Numbered from the stretch's first letter, positions 1 to 5,658 are shown. The stretch: 5,983 bases of DNA from an uncultured Bacilli bacterium (GCA_948687865.1 CAPQQE010000084.1:1-5983); one strand, 5' to 3'. The notes: generated from the letters alone by a model not told the origin. A program made the numbers and translations.

Positions 1-846
1 TGCTTCTTTAGCAGGCTTATCATCTAATGTAATCGTATCACCTATTTTTATATCACTTATATTCTTTATTGATGCACAAATATATCCAACTTCACCCGAG
101 GTTAGTTCTTTTAATTTTTCTTCCTTTGGAGTTGACACACCAATTTCAGTTACTTCATAACTGGCTAAAGAACTCATAAATCTTATCTTATCTCCTAGTT
201 TTACTTTACCATCAACAATCCTAGTTTGAATAATAGCTCCTCTATATGAATCAAAAATACTATCAAAAATAAGTGCTTTCAAATTAGAATTAATATTACC
301 CTTAGGAGAAGGAATTCTAGTAATTACTGCATCTAATAAGCTATCTATCCCAAATCCTGTTTTAGCACTTGTAAGTATTATTTCATCATCCTTAAATCCA
401 AGAATATCTACTAATTCTTTTTTTACTTTATCAGCATCTGCATTTGGTAAATCAATTTTATTAATTACAGGTATTATTTCTAAATTATTTTCTAAGGCTA
501 AATAAACATTCGCAAGAGTTTGTGCTTCTATTCCTTGAGCAGCATCTACAACTAAAATAGCGCCTTCACAAGCCGCAAGTGATCTTGATACTTCATATGT
601 AAAATCTACATGTCCTGGTGTATCTATTAAATTAAGTATATATCCTTTATAATTTAGTTTAACTGCATTTAACTTAATTGTTATTCCTCTTTCTCTTTCA
701 AGATCCATATTATCGAGAATCTGATCTTTACTCTCTCTTTTACTAACAGCACCCGTTAACTCAAGCATTCTATCTGCTATAGTACTTTTACCATGATCTA
801 TATGAGCAATAATTGAAAAATTTCTAATTTTTTCCTGGTTCATCAT
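1..846 (-). CDS. lepA: Elongation factor 4 (LepA), N-terminal 282 residues, cut by left edge
   Basis: LepA/EF4 is a ribosome-bound translational GTPase that acts on stalled or mis-translocated ribosomes. I translated the minus strand from ATG at 846 to base 1 with no stop. All five GTPase motifs are present: AHIDHGKST (residues 14-22), RERGITIK (51-58), DTPGH (75-79), NKID (129-132) and SAKTG (160-164). AHIDHGKST and the following RGITIK are typical of LepA rather than EF-G or EF-Tu. A domain II beta-barrel follows from about residue 188 ([27 protein letters not shown]). The family is about 600 residues, so roughly the C-terminal half lies outside the window. Two adjacent ATGs (846, 843) share the SD AAAAGGA, 5 and 8 nt away. 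The start lies inside the last codons of the upstream 138-aa gene, which suggests translational coupling. lepA beside spoIIP is classical Bacillota synteny. Confidence 0.97.
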   Translation of the reverse strand, partial: MMNQEKIRNFSIIAHIDHGKSTIADRMLELTGAVSKRESKDQILDNMDLERERGITIKLNAVKLNYKGYILNLIDTPGHVDFTYEVSRSLAACEGAILVVDAAQGIEAQTLANVYLALENNLEIIPVINKIDLPNADADKVKKELVDILGFKDDEIILTSAKTGFGIDSLLDAVITRIPSPKGNINSNLKALIFDSIFDSYRGAIIQTRIVDGKVKLGDKIRFMSSLASYEVTEIGVSTPKEEKLKELTSGEVGYICASIKNISDIKIGDTITLDDKPAKEA

Positions 847-1240
847 TATCATCCTTTTTTAATTTCATTACTTTCTTATCTATATCCATCTTTAAAGTAT
901 CAATATCCTTAATATCTTTCACTATATTATGCAAGTCACAAGCATATTTATATAATATTCTATTTGATGATTCATCATCATTTTCAGTAAAATTATTTAA
1001 TTCACTAAGTAAAATATTAAAATAAGATATAAGTATGTCTGAAAGTATCATAAATTGTTCACTTGAACAAAGAGATTGATATTCTTTTCCTTTTTTTGCT
1101 AAATCATATAATGAATTAAGATAACATTGTATCTTATCTTTATATTTATATATATCATCTATATCAAATTCTTGTGGTATATTTTGCTTTTCTTCTTTTA
1201 TTGCCTTTATCAACTCTTCTATATTTATTATATCCGCCAC
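824..1240 (-). CDS. Unrecognised 138-aa acidic helical protein upstream of lepA
   Basis: I do not recognise this protein. It is rich in Lys, Asp, Glu and Ile, has no signal peptide or membrane segment, and reads as mostly amphipathic helix ([13 protein letters not shown] near the start, then [24 protein letters not shown] near the end). A cytoplasmic helical bundle or coiled coil is likely. It has three Cys but no metal-binding pattern. I chose the GTG at 1240: the Shine-Dalgarno AGGTGAT (1245-1251) then sits 4 nt upstream, the spacing seen at other starts here. The in-frame ATG (1246) and GTG (1249) would lie inside that SD, although an ATG start at 1246 (140 aa) cannot be excluded. The 3' end overlaps the lepA start by about 20 nt, so the two are probably co-translated. 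A terminator precedes the gene and a TATAAT lies 6 nt before its SD. Confidence 0.8.
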   Translation of the reverse strand: MADIINIEELIKAIKEEKQNIPQEFDIDDIYKYKDKIQCYLNSLYDLAKKGKEYQSLCSSEQFMILSDILISYFNILLSELNNFTENDDESSNRILYKYACDLHNIVKDIKDIDTLKMDIDKKVMKLKKDDNDEPGKN

Positions 1241-1244
1241 TTTC

Positions 1245-1251
1245 ATCACCT
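1245..1251 (-). promoter_or_regulatory. Ribosome binding site deciding the start of the 138-aa gene
   Basis: AGGTGAT matches the 16S rRNA 3'-end complement and appears in almost the same form before the transglutaminase-like gene (AGGTGAT), spoIIP (GGTGAT), gpr (AGAGGTGA) and rpsT (GGAGGTGA), always a few bases before the start. Here it contains the ATG at 1246, so that codon would have no spacer. The GTG at 1240 is correctly spaced. Confidence 0.55.
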
Positions 1252-1257
1252 AATAGT

Positions 1258-1263
1258 ATTATA
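1258..1263 (-). promoter_or_regulatory. Possible -10 element before the 138-aa gene and lepA
   Basis: A perfect TATAAT lies 6 nt before the SD, so transcription would begin about at the SD itself. No convincing -35 is found 16-18 nt upstream (TATTTT) and the TG is one base out of register for an extended -10. In DNA this A/T-rich, chance is a real alternative. It is kept because it follows a terminator and resembles the spacing before the transglutaminase-like gene. Confidence 0.3.
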
Positions 1264-1282
1264 CATTAATTTAAATAAAAAA

Positions 1283-1300
1283 AATAGTTATGAAACTACT
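1283..1300 (-). terminator. Intrinsic terminator after the 132-aa gene
   Basis: On the minus strand AGTAGTT (1300-1294), loop TCAT and AACTATT (1289-1283) form a 7-bp stem with one G·U pair, followed by eight Ts (1284-1277), the first two of which lie in the stem. The A-run before the stem can extend the pairing into the T tract. The stop codon TAG (1298-1296) lies in the 5' arm. The stem is weak in G/C, so partial readthrough to the next gene and lepA is likely. Confidence 0.55.
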
Positions 1301-1694
1301 TTTTTCTAAATGGTATAACATTATCTGTATATGTCTTAACTTTTTTATCTTCATTACTATATCCATTTAATTTTTTTATTAAATTAAGAACTCTTTTCTT
1401 TTTTACAAGTCCAAATCTGATATATTTTTCATCACAAAACAGATCTAACAATTCTGCAGGAGAATATTTAGAATAGCAACAATCACCATCATATCTAAGA
1501 TAATAATAGTCTTCTATTTCATTTTTTGTAAAAATACATTTATAAGTATGTGTATCAGACATATATTTAGCCGCTGTAAATTTATTTTTGTTCTCAAAAT
1601 AATATTTTGTATCATAACTTTCATCATCAAAATAAGATTTGTTTTTACCCAATTCTACTATATGTAAATTTTTAATTTGCACATATCCAAACAT
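1296..1694 (-). CDS. Unrecognised 132-aa Tyr/Lys-rich protein
   Basis: I do not recognise this gene. The product starts MFGYVQIKNL, has no signal peptide or membrane helix, and is unusually rich in Tyr, Lys and Asp. Notable stretches are EDYYYLRYDGDCCYSKYSP (a double Cys among tyrosines, roughly residues 60-80) and a basic C-terminus ending VIPFRKK. The first five residues recall the MFGYV start of some unrelated Bacillota proteins of unknown function, but I see no further similarity. I chose ATG 1694 because the SD-like GGGGA (1707-1703) is then 8 nt upstream. In-frame ATG 1703 and GTG 1709 overlap that SD. The gene follows the 29-aa ORF by 18 nt, probably in the transcript from the promoter at 1832-1860, and is closed by a terminator that starts in its stop codon. 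Coding looks real from length, spacing and SD. Confidence 0.8.
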   Translation of the reverse strand: MFGYVQIKNLHIVELGKNKSYFDDESYDTKYYFENKNKFTAAKYMSDTHTYKCIFTKNEIEDYYYLRYDGDCCYSKYSPAELLDLFCDEKYIRFGLVKKKRVLNLIKKLNGYSNEDKKVKTYTDNVIPFRKK

Positions 1695-1712
1695 ATTTAT
1701 CATCCCCACAAA

Positions 1713-1802
1713 TTACTTTATATAAAGTAAATTTAGTCTAATATCATCAATGACTTCTGGTATTTTATCATTTAATAACCAAGTTCTTGTATATTTATCC
1801 AT
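1713..1802 (-). CDS. Possible 29-aa small protein or leader peptide
   Basis: ATG 1802 opens a 29-codon frame ending at TAA 1715-1713: it begins MDKYTRTWLLNDKIPEV and ends NLLYIK. An in-frame TGA two codons upstream rules out a longer version. In favour: it sits directly downstream of the best promoter in the window, the transcript leader carries AAAGGGGA (1823-1816), its composition looks protein-like (two acidic/hydrophobic helical stretches), and the next gene's SD begins 5 nt after its stop. Against: the SD-ATG gap is 13 nt, longer than at other starts here, and I recognise no family. It could be a small protein, a translated leader affecting the 132-aa gene, or the tail of a decayed gene. 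Confidence 0.4.
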   Translation of the reverse strand: MDKYTRTWLLNDKIPEVIDDIRLNLLYIK

Positions 1803-1831
1803 ATTTTTTCAATAGTCCCCTTTGGCGCTTT

Positions 1832-1860
1832 ATAATAACAAAAATAAAAAGAATAGTCAA
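1832..1860 (-). promoter_or_regulatory. Sigma-A-type promoter for the unknown-gene/lepA transcription unit
   Basis: Minus strand: -35 TTGACT (1860-1855), exactly 17-bp spacer, then TGT-TATTAT (-10 at 1837-1832), an extended -10 with TGn. Five of six bases match in each hexamer. The start site would be near 1823-1826, giving a short leader with AAAGGGGA. The -35 lies in the loop and 3' arm of the preceding terminator hairpin and the spacer is its T tract. Confidence 0.72.
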
Positions 1861-1875
1861 ATTTTATAACTATTC
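1851..1875 (-). terminator. Intrinsic terminator of the gpr-spoIIP operon
   Basis: Minus strand GAATAGT (1875-1869), an 11-nt loop and ACTATTC (1857-1851) form a perfect 7-bp stem, followed by TTTTTATTTTTG. The stop codon TAG (1872-1870) of the 108-aa gene is inside the 5' arm. Stem strength is modest because the sequence is A/T-rich. Confidence 0.65.
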
Positions 1876-2196
1876 AATCATCCTCTCAATTAATCTAAAT
1901 GTTTTTTCTAAACCACCTGTTATACCATCATTAACAATATCTGATAAAGTATTTCCAATATCAGTAATTTTATTATCATATTTTTTTGTATCACTAGTTA
2001 AATAATCTTTTATATCTACTCTTTTTCCCTTTTTTAAATCTTCTTCAAATTGTTTCATTTTTTCTTCTGTAAGTTTATTTTCTTCTCTTTTTTCATATTC
2101 GTAATAACCAGAAGCTGATGCTACATAGAAAGATAAGTATAGTGTAAATAAACAAAATACTATAGTATTAAATATTTTTTTAGGCTTAATTTTCAT
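1870..2196 (-). CDS. 108-aa single-pass membrane protein downstream of spoIIP (YqxA position)
   Basis: The N-terminus is basic (MKIKPKK) followed by a hydrophobic segment at about residues 9-28 that acts as a membrane anchor or signal peptide. The remainder is hydrophilic: an acidic, helical stretch (residues 35-60) and a C-terminal amphipathic helix (about 76-108, with GNTLSDIVNDGITGGLEK). It starts 4 nt after the spoIIP stop, and its SD AAAGGA is formed by the last codons of spoIIP, so translation is coupled. In Bacillus this slot between spoIIP and lepA holds yqxA (DUF3679), a protein of similar size and N-terminally anchored layout. I infer a positional counterpart, but sequence similarity is not demonstrated. 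A role in forespore or mother-cell membrane during sporulation is possible from context only. A terminator starts in its stop codon. Confidence 0.85.
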   Translation of the reverse strand: MKIKPKKIFNTIVFCLFTLYLSFYVASASGYYEYEKREENKLTEEKMKQFEEDLKKGKRVDIKDYLTSDTKKYDNKITDIGNTLSDIVNDGITGGLEKTFRLIERMIE

Positions 2197-2200
2197 AATT

Positions 2201-3196
2201 TCATCCTTTCATATATTTTTTTATTATATTTGAAAGTGCTTCTATTGTATTAGTTACTTCTTCAATAGTATTTTCATTTGCTCCTACTTCTATTAACAAT
2301 ACTCCTTTATTTAAATCTTGATTATATATTGAATTTCTCTCAAATATTCCTCTTGATAAGCCTGGATATAATTCATCAGATATATTATCAAGTCCCTGCA
2401 TTATAGTTTTATTTTCAGAATAATTCTGATTTTTGGTACCAAGTACAAATAAAATTCTAGCATAATTTTTGTTATTTATATTACAAGTAGATATTTCTTT
2501 ACTAACAGCATCCCTATGTATATCTATATAATATTTAATTGAATTATGTTCATTCATTTTCTCTTTTAAAAATATCCTAGTTATTGCATAAAAATCATTA
2601 GTAGATAAACCCGACATTCTTTTAAATTCACTTATATTAGTATCCTCTACTATTGTTGGAATACCTTCTTTATTTAATTTTTCACCAAGTAAATAAGATG
2701 TCATAAGTACATTAGGTGTAATATTTGCATTTTCAAGACCGACATTAGAATATGTTTCAAGTTGGTGTGTATTATATAGATATATTTCTGGATTATTCTT
2801 TTTACCAAGAGGATTTTCTATATAAGACGTTATTTTTTCATATGCACTTGCTTCATAATTATCATCTGATCCTTTAGCATCTTTTTGATATACTTTATTT
2901 TCTCCTTTATTTTGGTTTTTTATTTTAGTGCTTAGAAGAGTACTAGGATCTTTTAGATTTATGTTAGATAATAATTTTATTCCTTCCTCTATTAATATAC
3001 TATTATTTTTTTTACCATATGATTTTTTTAATAAATAGTCTACATATTTTTCATCAGTTATATCGATTTTAGTTTTAGCTAAATAATTAAATGTATAATT
3101 GCATGAAAAAAAGACTATTAAAATAAAAGTAACTATTTTTAGGATTCTCTTAAAGATTTTATTTCTATTTTTATTTTTTAATCTAGCCTTTTTCAT
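2201..3196 (-). CDS. spoIIP: Stage II sporulation protein P, peptidoglycan amidase/endopeptidase
   Basis: SpoIIP is the peptidoglycan hydrolase that works with SpoIID and SpoIIM (the DMP complex) in septal thinning and engulfment; it removes stem peptides and cuts cross-links. The 331-aa product has a basic N-terminus, a membrane anchor at about residues 17-38, a low-complexity linker (about 80-120), then the SpoIIP domain. Hallmarks are visible: IYLYNTHQLE (His144), IPTIVED (Glu184), YYIDIHRDA (His227), YARILFVLGTKN, YPGLSRGI, YNQDL and LLIEVGANENT (Glu303). The two His and two Glu fit zinc-dependent amidase chemistry. It is shorter than the Bacillus protein (about 400 aa), mostly in the linker. 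ATG 3196 follows GGTGATAAT. It lies 68 nt downstream of gpr with no terminator between them, as in Bacillus, so readthrough from gpr is expected. An extra mother-cell promoter could lie in that A/T-rich gap but I cannot identify one. Confidence 0.96.
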   Translation of the reverse strand: MKKARLKNKNRNKIFKRILKIVTFILIVFFSCNYTFNYLAKTKIDITDEKYVDYLLKKSYGKKNNSILIEEGIKLLSNINLKDPSTLLSTKIKNQNKGENKVYQKDAKGSDDNYEASAYEKITSYIENPLGKKNNPEIYLYNTHQLETYSNVGLENANITPNVLMTSYLLGEKLNKEGIPTIVEDTNISEFKRMSGLSTNDFYAITRIFLKEKMNEHNSIKYYIDIHRDAVSKEISTCNINNKNYARILFVLGTKNQNYSENKTIMQGLDNISDELYPGLSRGIFERNSIYNQDLNKGVLLIEVGANENTIEEVTNTIEALSNIIKKYMKG

Positions 3197-3264
3197 ATTA
3201 TCACCAATTATATATTAAACTAGTTATATTAAATTATTTGTCGATATTAATGATAATTTAAAAA

Positions 3265-4290
3265 TTATAAGTGATTAACATTTTTATGTAGTGTATTATT
3301 AATTCCAGATGATATTACATTTGATAGTTTTTTTATTATAAAGTCGACTTCTTTCGGAGTTACAATCATATTATATCCTGCTCCATTTATTATTTCACTA
3401 ATTAAATTTCTAAATTCATCATTACTTAAAGTTCCTATTAAGCCGAATAAATTTTGTTTATCTTCTGTAGATAAATTTTCTTTTGATATATTTGTTCTTA
3501 CTATTTTTAATTTTTCTTTAGGATTATCTATATTACTTTTCATATAAGAAAAATAATTATCCATATAATTAAATACATCAGTTACTATTGTAATTGTATC
3601 TACAACTGTTGGAACACCTACTGCAAATACTGGAACACCAATTACATTTTTACTTATTTCTTTTCTAGTATTACCAATACCAGAACCTGGATTTATTCCA
3701 GCATCAGTAATTTGTATTGTTTTATTTACTCTATTTACATTTGATGCCTTAAGTGCATCTATTACTATTACAAAATCTGGTTTTATTTTATTTACTAATG
3801 CATAAATAATATCACTTGTTTCTATTCCTGTTTGTCCCATAACACCAGGATTGAATGCTGAAACAGGTCTAAATCCGTCTTCTACATCTATTCCAAGATT
3901 ATAAAAGTGATTAGTAACTATTATATCATTTATAGATATAGGTCCTAATGCATCTGGTGTACTTTTATCATTACCAAGTCCTATAACTAAACAAGAGGCA
4001 TCATCACTTATATTATGGGTCTTAAGTATATTTTGGAGTTCTTCTATAAATACTCTTTCAACTTCTTTTTCGTTATTATAATCTGTAATATCAGAAAATT
4101 CTATAGTTATATATTTACCATTTTTTTTATTAAATTTCTCTTTATTTTTATCATCTATATTTACTGATGTAATTTTTATATCGCCATCTTCTCTATAATC
4201 TGTATAATTATTTTGATTACTATCTTTTAATTCATCAATTGCTAGGTCAGTTCTTGCATTTATGAAATTTAAATCAATATTATGATTCAT
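3265..4290 (-). CDS. gpr: Germination protease GPR (small acid-soluble spore protein endopeptidase)
   Basis: GPR cleaves small acid-soluble spore proteins during germination, freeing DNA and amino acids. It is made as a zymogen in the forespore. The 341-aa product from ATG 4290 carries the family signature throughout: NARTDLAIDE (residues 11-20), LVIGLGN and TPDALGP (Asp113), NPGVMGQTGIET, VIVIDAL (Asp178), DAGINPGSGIGNTRKE, VFAVGVPTVVDT and the C-terminal MIVTPKEVDFI…SGINNTLH. Asp113 and Asp178 appear to correspond to the two Asp residues (127, 193) implicated in catalysis in B. megaterium GPR. An upstream in-frame ATG at 4350 is rejected: it adds an Ile-rich, non-homologous stretch and lacks an SD, whereas AGAGGTGA sits 5 nt before 4290. 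This start gives a 15-residue propeptide ending …ARTD before LAID, as in B. megaterium. It is divergent from rpsT and heads the spoIIP operon. Confidence 0.97.
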   Translation of the reverse strand: MNHNIDLNFINARTDLAIDELKDSNQNNYTDYREDGDIKITSVNIDDKNKEKFNKKNGKYITIEFSDITDYNNEKEVERVFIEELQNILKTHNISDDASCLVIGLGNDKSTPDALGPISINDIIVTNHFYNLGIDVEDGFRPVSAFNPGVMGQTGIETSDIIYALVNKIKPDFVIVIDALKASNVNRVNKTIQITDAGINPGSGIGNTRKEISKNVIGVPVFAVGVPTVVDTITIVTDVFNYMDNYFSYMKSNIDNPKEKLKIVRTNISKENLSTEDKQNLFGLIGTLSNDEFRNLISEIINGAGYNMIVTPKEVDFIIKKLSNVISSGINNTLHKNVNHL

Positions 4291-4295
4291 TATTT

Positions 4296-4303
4296 TCACC
4301 TCT
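4296..4303 (-). promoter_or_regulatory. Ribosome binding site fixing the gpr start
   Basis: AGAGGTGA, 5 nt upstream of ATG 4290, decides between this codon and the longer in-frame ATG at 4350, which has no purine-rich SD. Confidence 0.8.
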
Positions 4304-4321
4304 TTACTATTTTTGCCAAAA

Positions 4322-4348
4322 ATTATAATAATTATTGATTTTTTATGC
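4322..4348 (-). promoter_or_regulatory. Possible forespore-type promoter of gpr
   Basis: In Bacillus gpr is read by the forespore sigma factors F and G. On the minus strand TGCATA (4348-4343) resembles a sigma-G -35 (GHATR), and 16 nt after GCATA comes TATAATT (4327-4321), a partial match to the -10 CATWMTA. It would start near 4315 and give a 25-nt leader. No sigma-A -35 is present for this strand. The assignment is weak because every base here is A/T-rich. Confidence 0.25.
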
Positions 4349-4363
4349 ATTATTTGATAAAAT
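4335..4363 (+). promoter_or_regulatory. Sigma-A-type promoter of rpsT
   Basis: TTGATT (4335-4340), exactly 17-bp spacer, then TGA-TAAAAT (-10 at 4358-4363), an extended -10. The start would be near A4370, leaving a leader of about 25 nt that contains GGAGGTGA. The promoter overlaps the upstream region of the divergent gpr. Confidence 0.72.
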
Positions 4364-4394
4364 TATTAGAGTTAAAGGTCATGGAGGTGAAAAA

Positions 4395-4637
4395 ATGGCA
4401 AATATAAAGAGTGCAAAAAAGAGAATTAAAGTAAATGAAACTAAAAGAACTAATAATGTACCTGTAAAATCTGTTATGAAAAGTAGTATTAAAAAAGCTT
4501 TAGTTAATCCTACAAATGAAACTGTTAATGAAGCAAATAAAAAAATCGATAAGGCTTTAAAAAGTGGAATTATTACAAAAAACAAGGCAGCTAGACAAAA
4601 ATCTCGTATAGCTAAAAAATTAAATAACAATAATTAA
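4395..4637 (+). CDS. rpsT: 30S ribosomal protein S20
   Basis: S20 is a primary 16S rRNA-binding protein of the small subunit. The 80-aa product opens MANIKSAKKRIKVNE, the typical S20 N-terminus, and has the conserved later motif KSGIITKNKAARQKSRIAKKL. It is highly basic and helical and close to the usual length of about 85 residues. A longer in-frame ATG at 4335 is discarded because it overlaps the promoter and the perfect SD GGAGGTGA (4383-4390) sits 4 nt before ATG 4395. It is monocistronic or nearly so: its own promoter lies upstream and a terminator begins in its stop codon. The divergent rpsT/gpr pair is what I recall from Bacillus. Confidence 0.97.
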   Translation: MANIKSAKKRIKVNETKRTNNVPVKSVMKSSIKKALVNPTNETVNEANKKIDKALKSGIITKNKAARQKSRIAKKLNNNN

Positions 4638-4654
4638 TATCTTTAATAGATATT
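4636..4654 (+). terminator. Intrinsic terminator after rpsT
   Basis: AATATCT (4636-4642), loop TTAAT and AGATATT (4648-4654) form a 7-bp stem that starts in the rpsT stop codon TAA (4635-4637), followed by TTTTTTT A TTTTTTT. The T tract is long although the stem has only one G-C pair. Confidence 0.65.
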
Positions 4655-4675
4655 TTTTTATTTTTTTGATATTAT
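4647..4675 (+). promoter_or_regulatory. Candidate extended -10 promoter of the transglutaminase-like gene
   Basis: TAGATA (4647-4652, 4 of 6 bases of a -35), a 17-bp spacer that is the rpsT terminator T tract, then TGA-TATTAT (-10 at 4670-4675). Only 6 nt separate the -10 from the SD AGGTGAT, so the leader would be about 10 nt. It has the same layout as the promoter at 1832-1860 but a weaker -35. Confidence 0.45.
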
Positions 4676-4691
4676 TAATATAGGTGATAGA

Positions 4692-5624
4692 ATGAAAAAA
4701 CTTTTTAGCTTTATAATATTCATAGTAATAGCTATAAATATATTTGATAGTAAATTTTTAAATAATAAAATATATAATTATATTGATCAAAAATATTTTA
4801 ATAATGATTATTATATTATTACTAATACTAATGCATTAAAAATAAATGAATATAAATATAAAAATTTTACATCACTTGCGGTGGAAACTGATAATTTTAA
4901 GCCTAAATCAAAACAGGAATTATTTAATATATACTATACTATATTGAATAATGGATGGGATAAATTTTCATTTTATTGTGATTCTTCATATAAAACTTGT
5001 TTAAATGATATTGAAACTTTATTAAATGATAAAACTACATTTTCGTATATAAATCAATTAATTCATCCTTTTAATAATTATTCATCTATAGAATCAAAGT
5101 ATAATTCTGATGGAAGAATTGATATAAAAATAAATAAAAAATATTCTGATGAGGATATTAATAAAATTAAAAATAAACTAAATGACATTATATTGAAATT
5201 AGATATTAATTCATATAACAACATATATGATAAGATAAAAATATTTCACGATTATATAGCAAATACTAATACTTATGATAAGGACAAAGCTGAAAATAAT
5301 AGTTCTATATATAACTCTGATACTGTAATAGGCACTTTATTTCAAGGAAAATCAGTATGTAGTGGTTATACTGATACTATGGCTATATATTTAAATATGC
5401 TTGGCTTAGATAATGTTAAGGTTGCAACTAAAAATCATGTATGGAATAGTGTTTTAATAGATAATACTTGGAAACACATTGATTTAACTTGGGATGATCC
5501 AATTACTACAACAAACCAAAATATTATAATTTATGATTACTTTATGATTAGTACAAATGATTTAAAGAACAAGAACGATAATGAACATAATTATGATACA
5601 GCAATATATAATTTTATAAAATAA
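4692..5624 (+). CDS. Exported transglutaminase-like cysteine protein
   Basis: The 310-aa product has a short basic start (MKKLF) and a hydrophobic segment at about residues 4-19, so it is exported or membrane-anchored with its domain outside the cell membrane. Residues about 170-285 form a transglutaminase-like domain: helix KIKIFHDYIANTNTYD, the nucleophile in GKSVCSGYTDTMAIYL (Cys223), NHVWNSVLIDNTW (His249) and HIDLTWDDP (Asp264), making a Cys-His-Asp triad. Bacterial members of this papain-fold superfamily act as peptidases or cross-linkers of surface proteins; the substrate here is unknown. Residues 20-165 resemble no domain I know, though they contain a Cys pair (FYCDSSYKTC, 96 and 103) that could form a disulphide. 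ATG 4692 follows AGGTGATAGA. It lies between rpsT and a convergent gene, outside the conserved locus, so sporulation or spore-surface involvement is only a guess. Confidence 0.9.
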   Translation: MKKLFSFIIFIVIAINIFDSKFLNNKIYNYIDQKYFNNDYYIITNTNALKINEYKYKNFTSLAVETDNFKPKSKQELFNIYYTILNNGWDKFSFYCDSSYKTCLNDIETLLNDKTTFSYINQLIHPFNNYSSIESKYNSDGRIDIKINKKYSDEDINKIKNKLNDIILKLDINSYNNIYDKIKIFHDYIANTNTYDKDKAENNSSIYNSDTVIGTLFQGKSVCSGYTDTMAIYLNMLGLDNVKVATKNHVWNSVLIDNTWKHIDLTWDDPITTTNQNIIIYDYFMISTNDLKNKNDNEHNYDTAIYNFIK

Positions 5625-5650
5625 AACTATCTAAATTTATTAGATAGTTT
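5624..5650. terminator. Bidirectional intrinsic terminator between convergent genes
   Basis: AAACTATCTAA (5624-5634), loop ATTTA and TTAGATAGTTT (5640-5650) form a perfect 11-bp stem, the strongest hairpin in the window. On plus it is followed by CTTTATTTTC and on minus by TATTTTATAAAATT, so it can serve both strands. It starts in the stop codon (TAA 5622-5624) of the plus-strand gene and lies 8 nt past the stop of the minus-strand gene. Confidence 0.8.
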
Positions 5651-5658
5651 CTTTATTT

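Noticed and set aside
1127..1309. 60-aa plus-strand ORF, Tyr/Ile/Phe-rich
   Set aside because: It is the antisense shadow of the 138-aa gene and the spacer; composition is what A/T-rich antisense gives and there is no SD.
1787..2005. 72-aa plus-strand ORF
   Set aside because: Antisense to the 108-aa gene and to the promoter/terminator spacer; no SD and no recognisable motif.
3197..3264. A sigma-E promoter or terminator in the gpr-spoIIP gap
   Set aside because: TATATAAT resembles a sigma-E -10 but lies against the SD and lacks a credible -35. TAATTTTTAAATTA is a short A/T-only palindrome without a stable stem.
4320..4336. AATTATAATAATTATT as an operator palindrome
   Set aside because: A/T-only near-palindromes are expected by chance in this composition; nothing ties it to a regulator.
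4291..4350. N-terminal extension of gpr to ATG 4350
   Set aside because: The added residues are an Ile-rich run unlike GPR, the start lacks an SD, and the extension spans the rpsT promoter.
4381..4407. 8-codon ORF (MEVKKWQI) overlapping the rpsT SD and start
   Set aside because: Its ATG arises from the SD context itself and the only SD-like bases (AAAGG) are 2 nt away, too close. No reason to think it is translated.
4379..4630. 83-aa minus-strand hydrophobic ORF
   Set aside because: Exact antisense of rpsT; its hydrophobicity is the reverse image of Lys/Asn codons.
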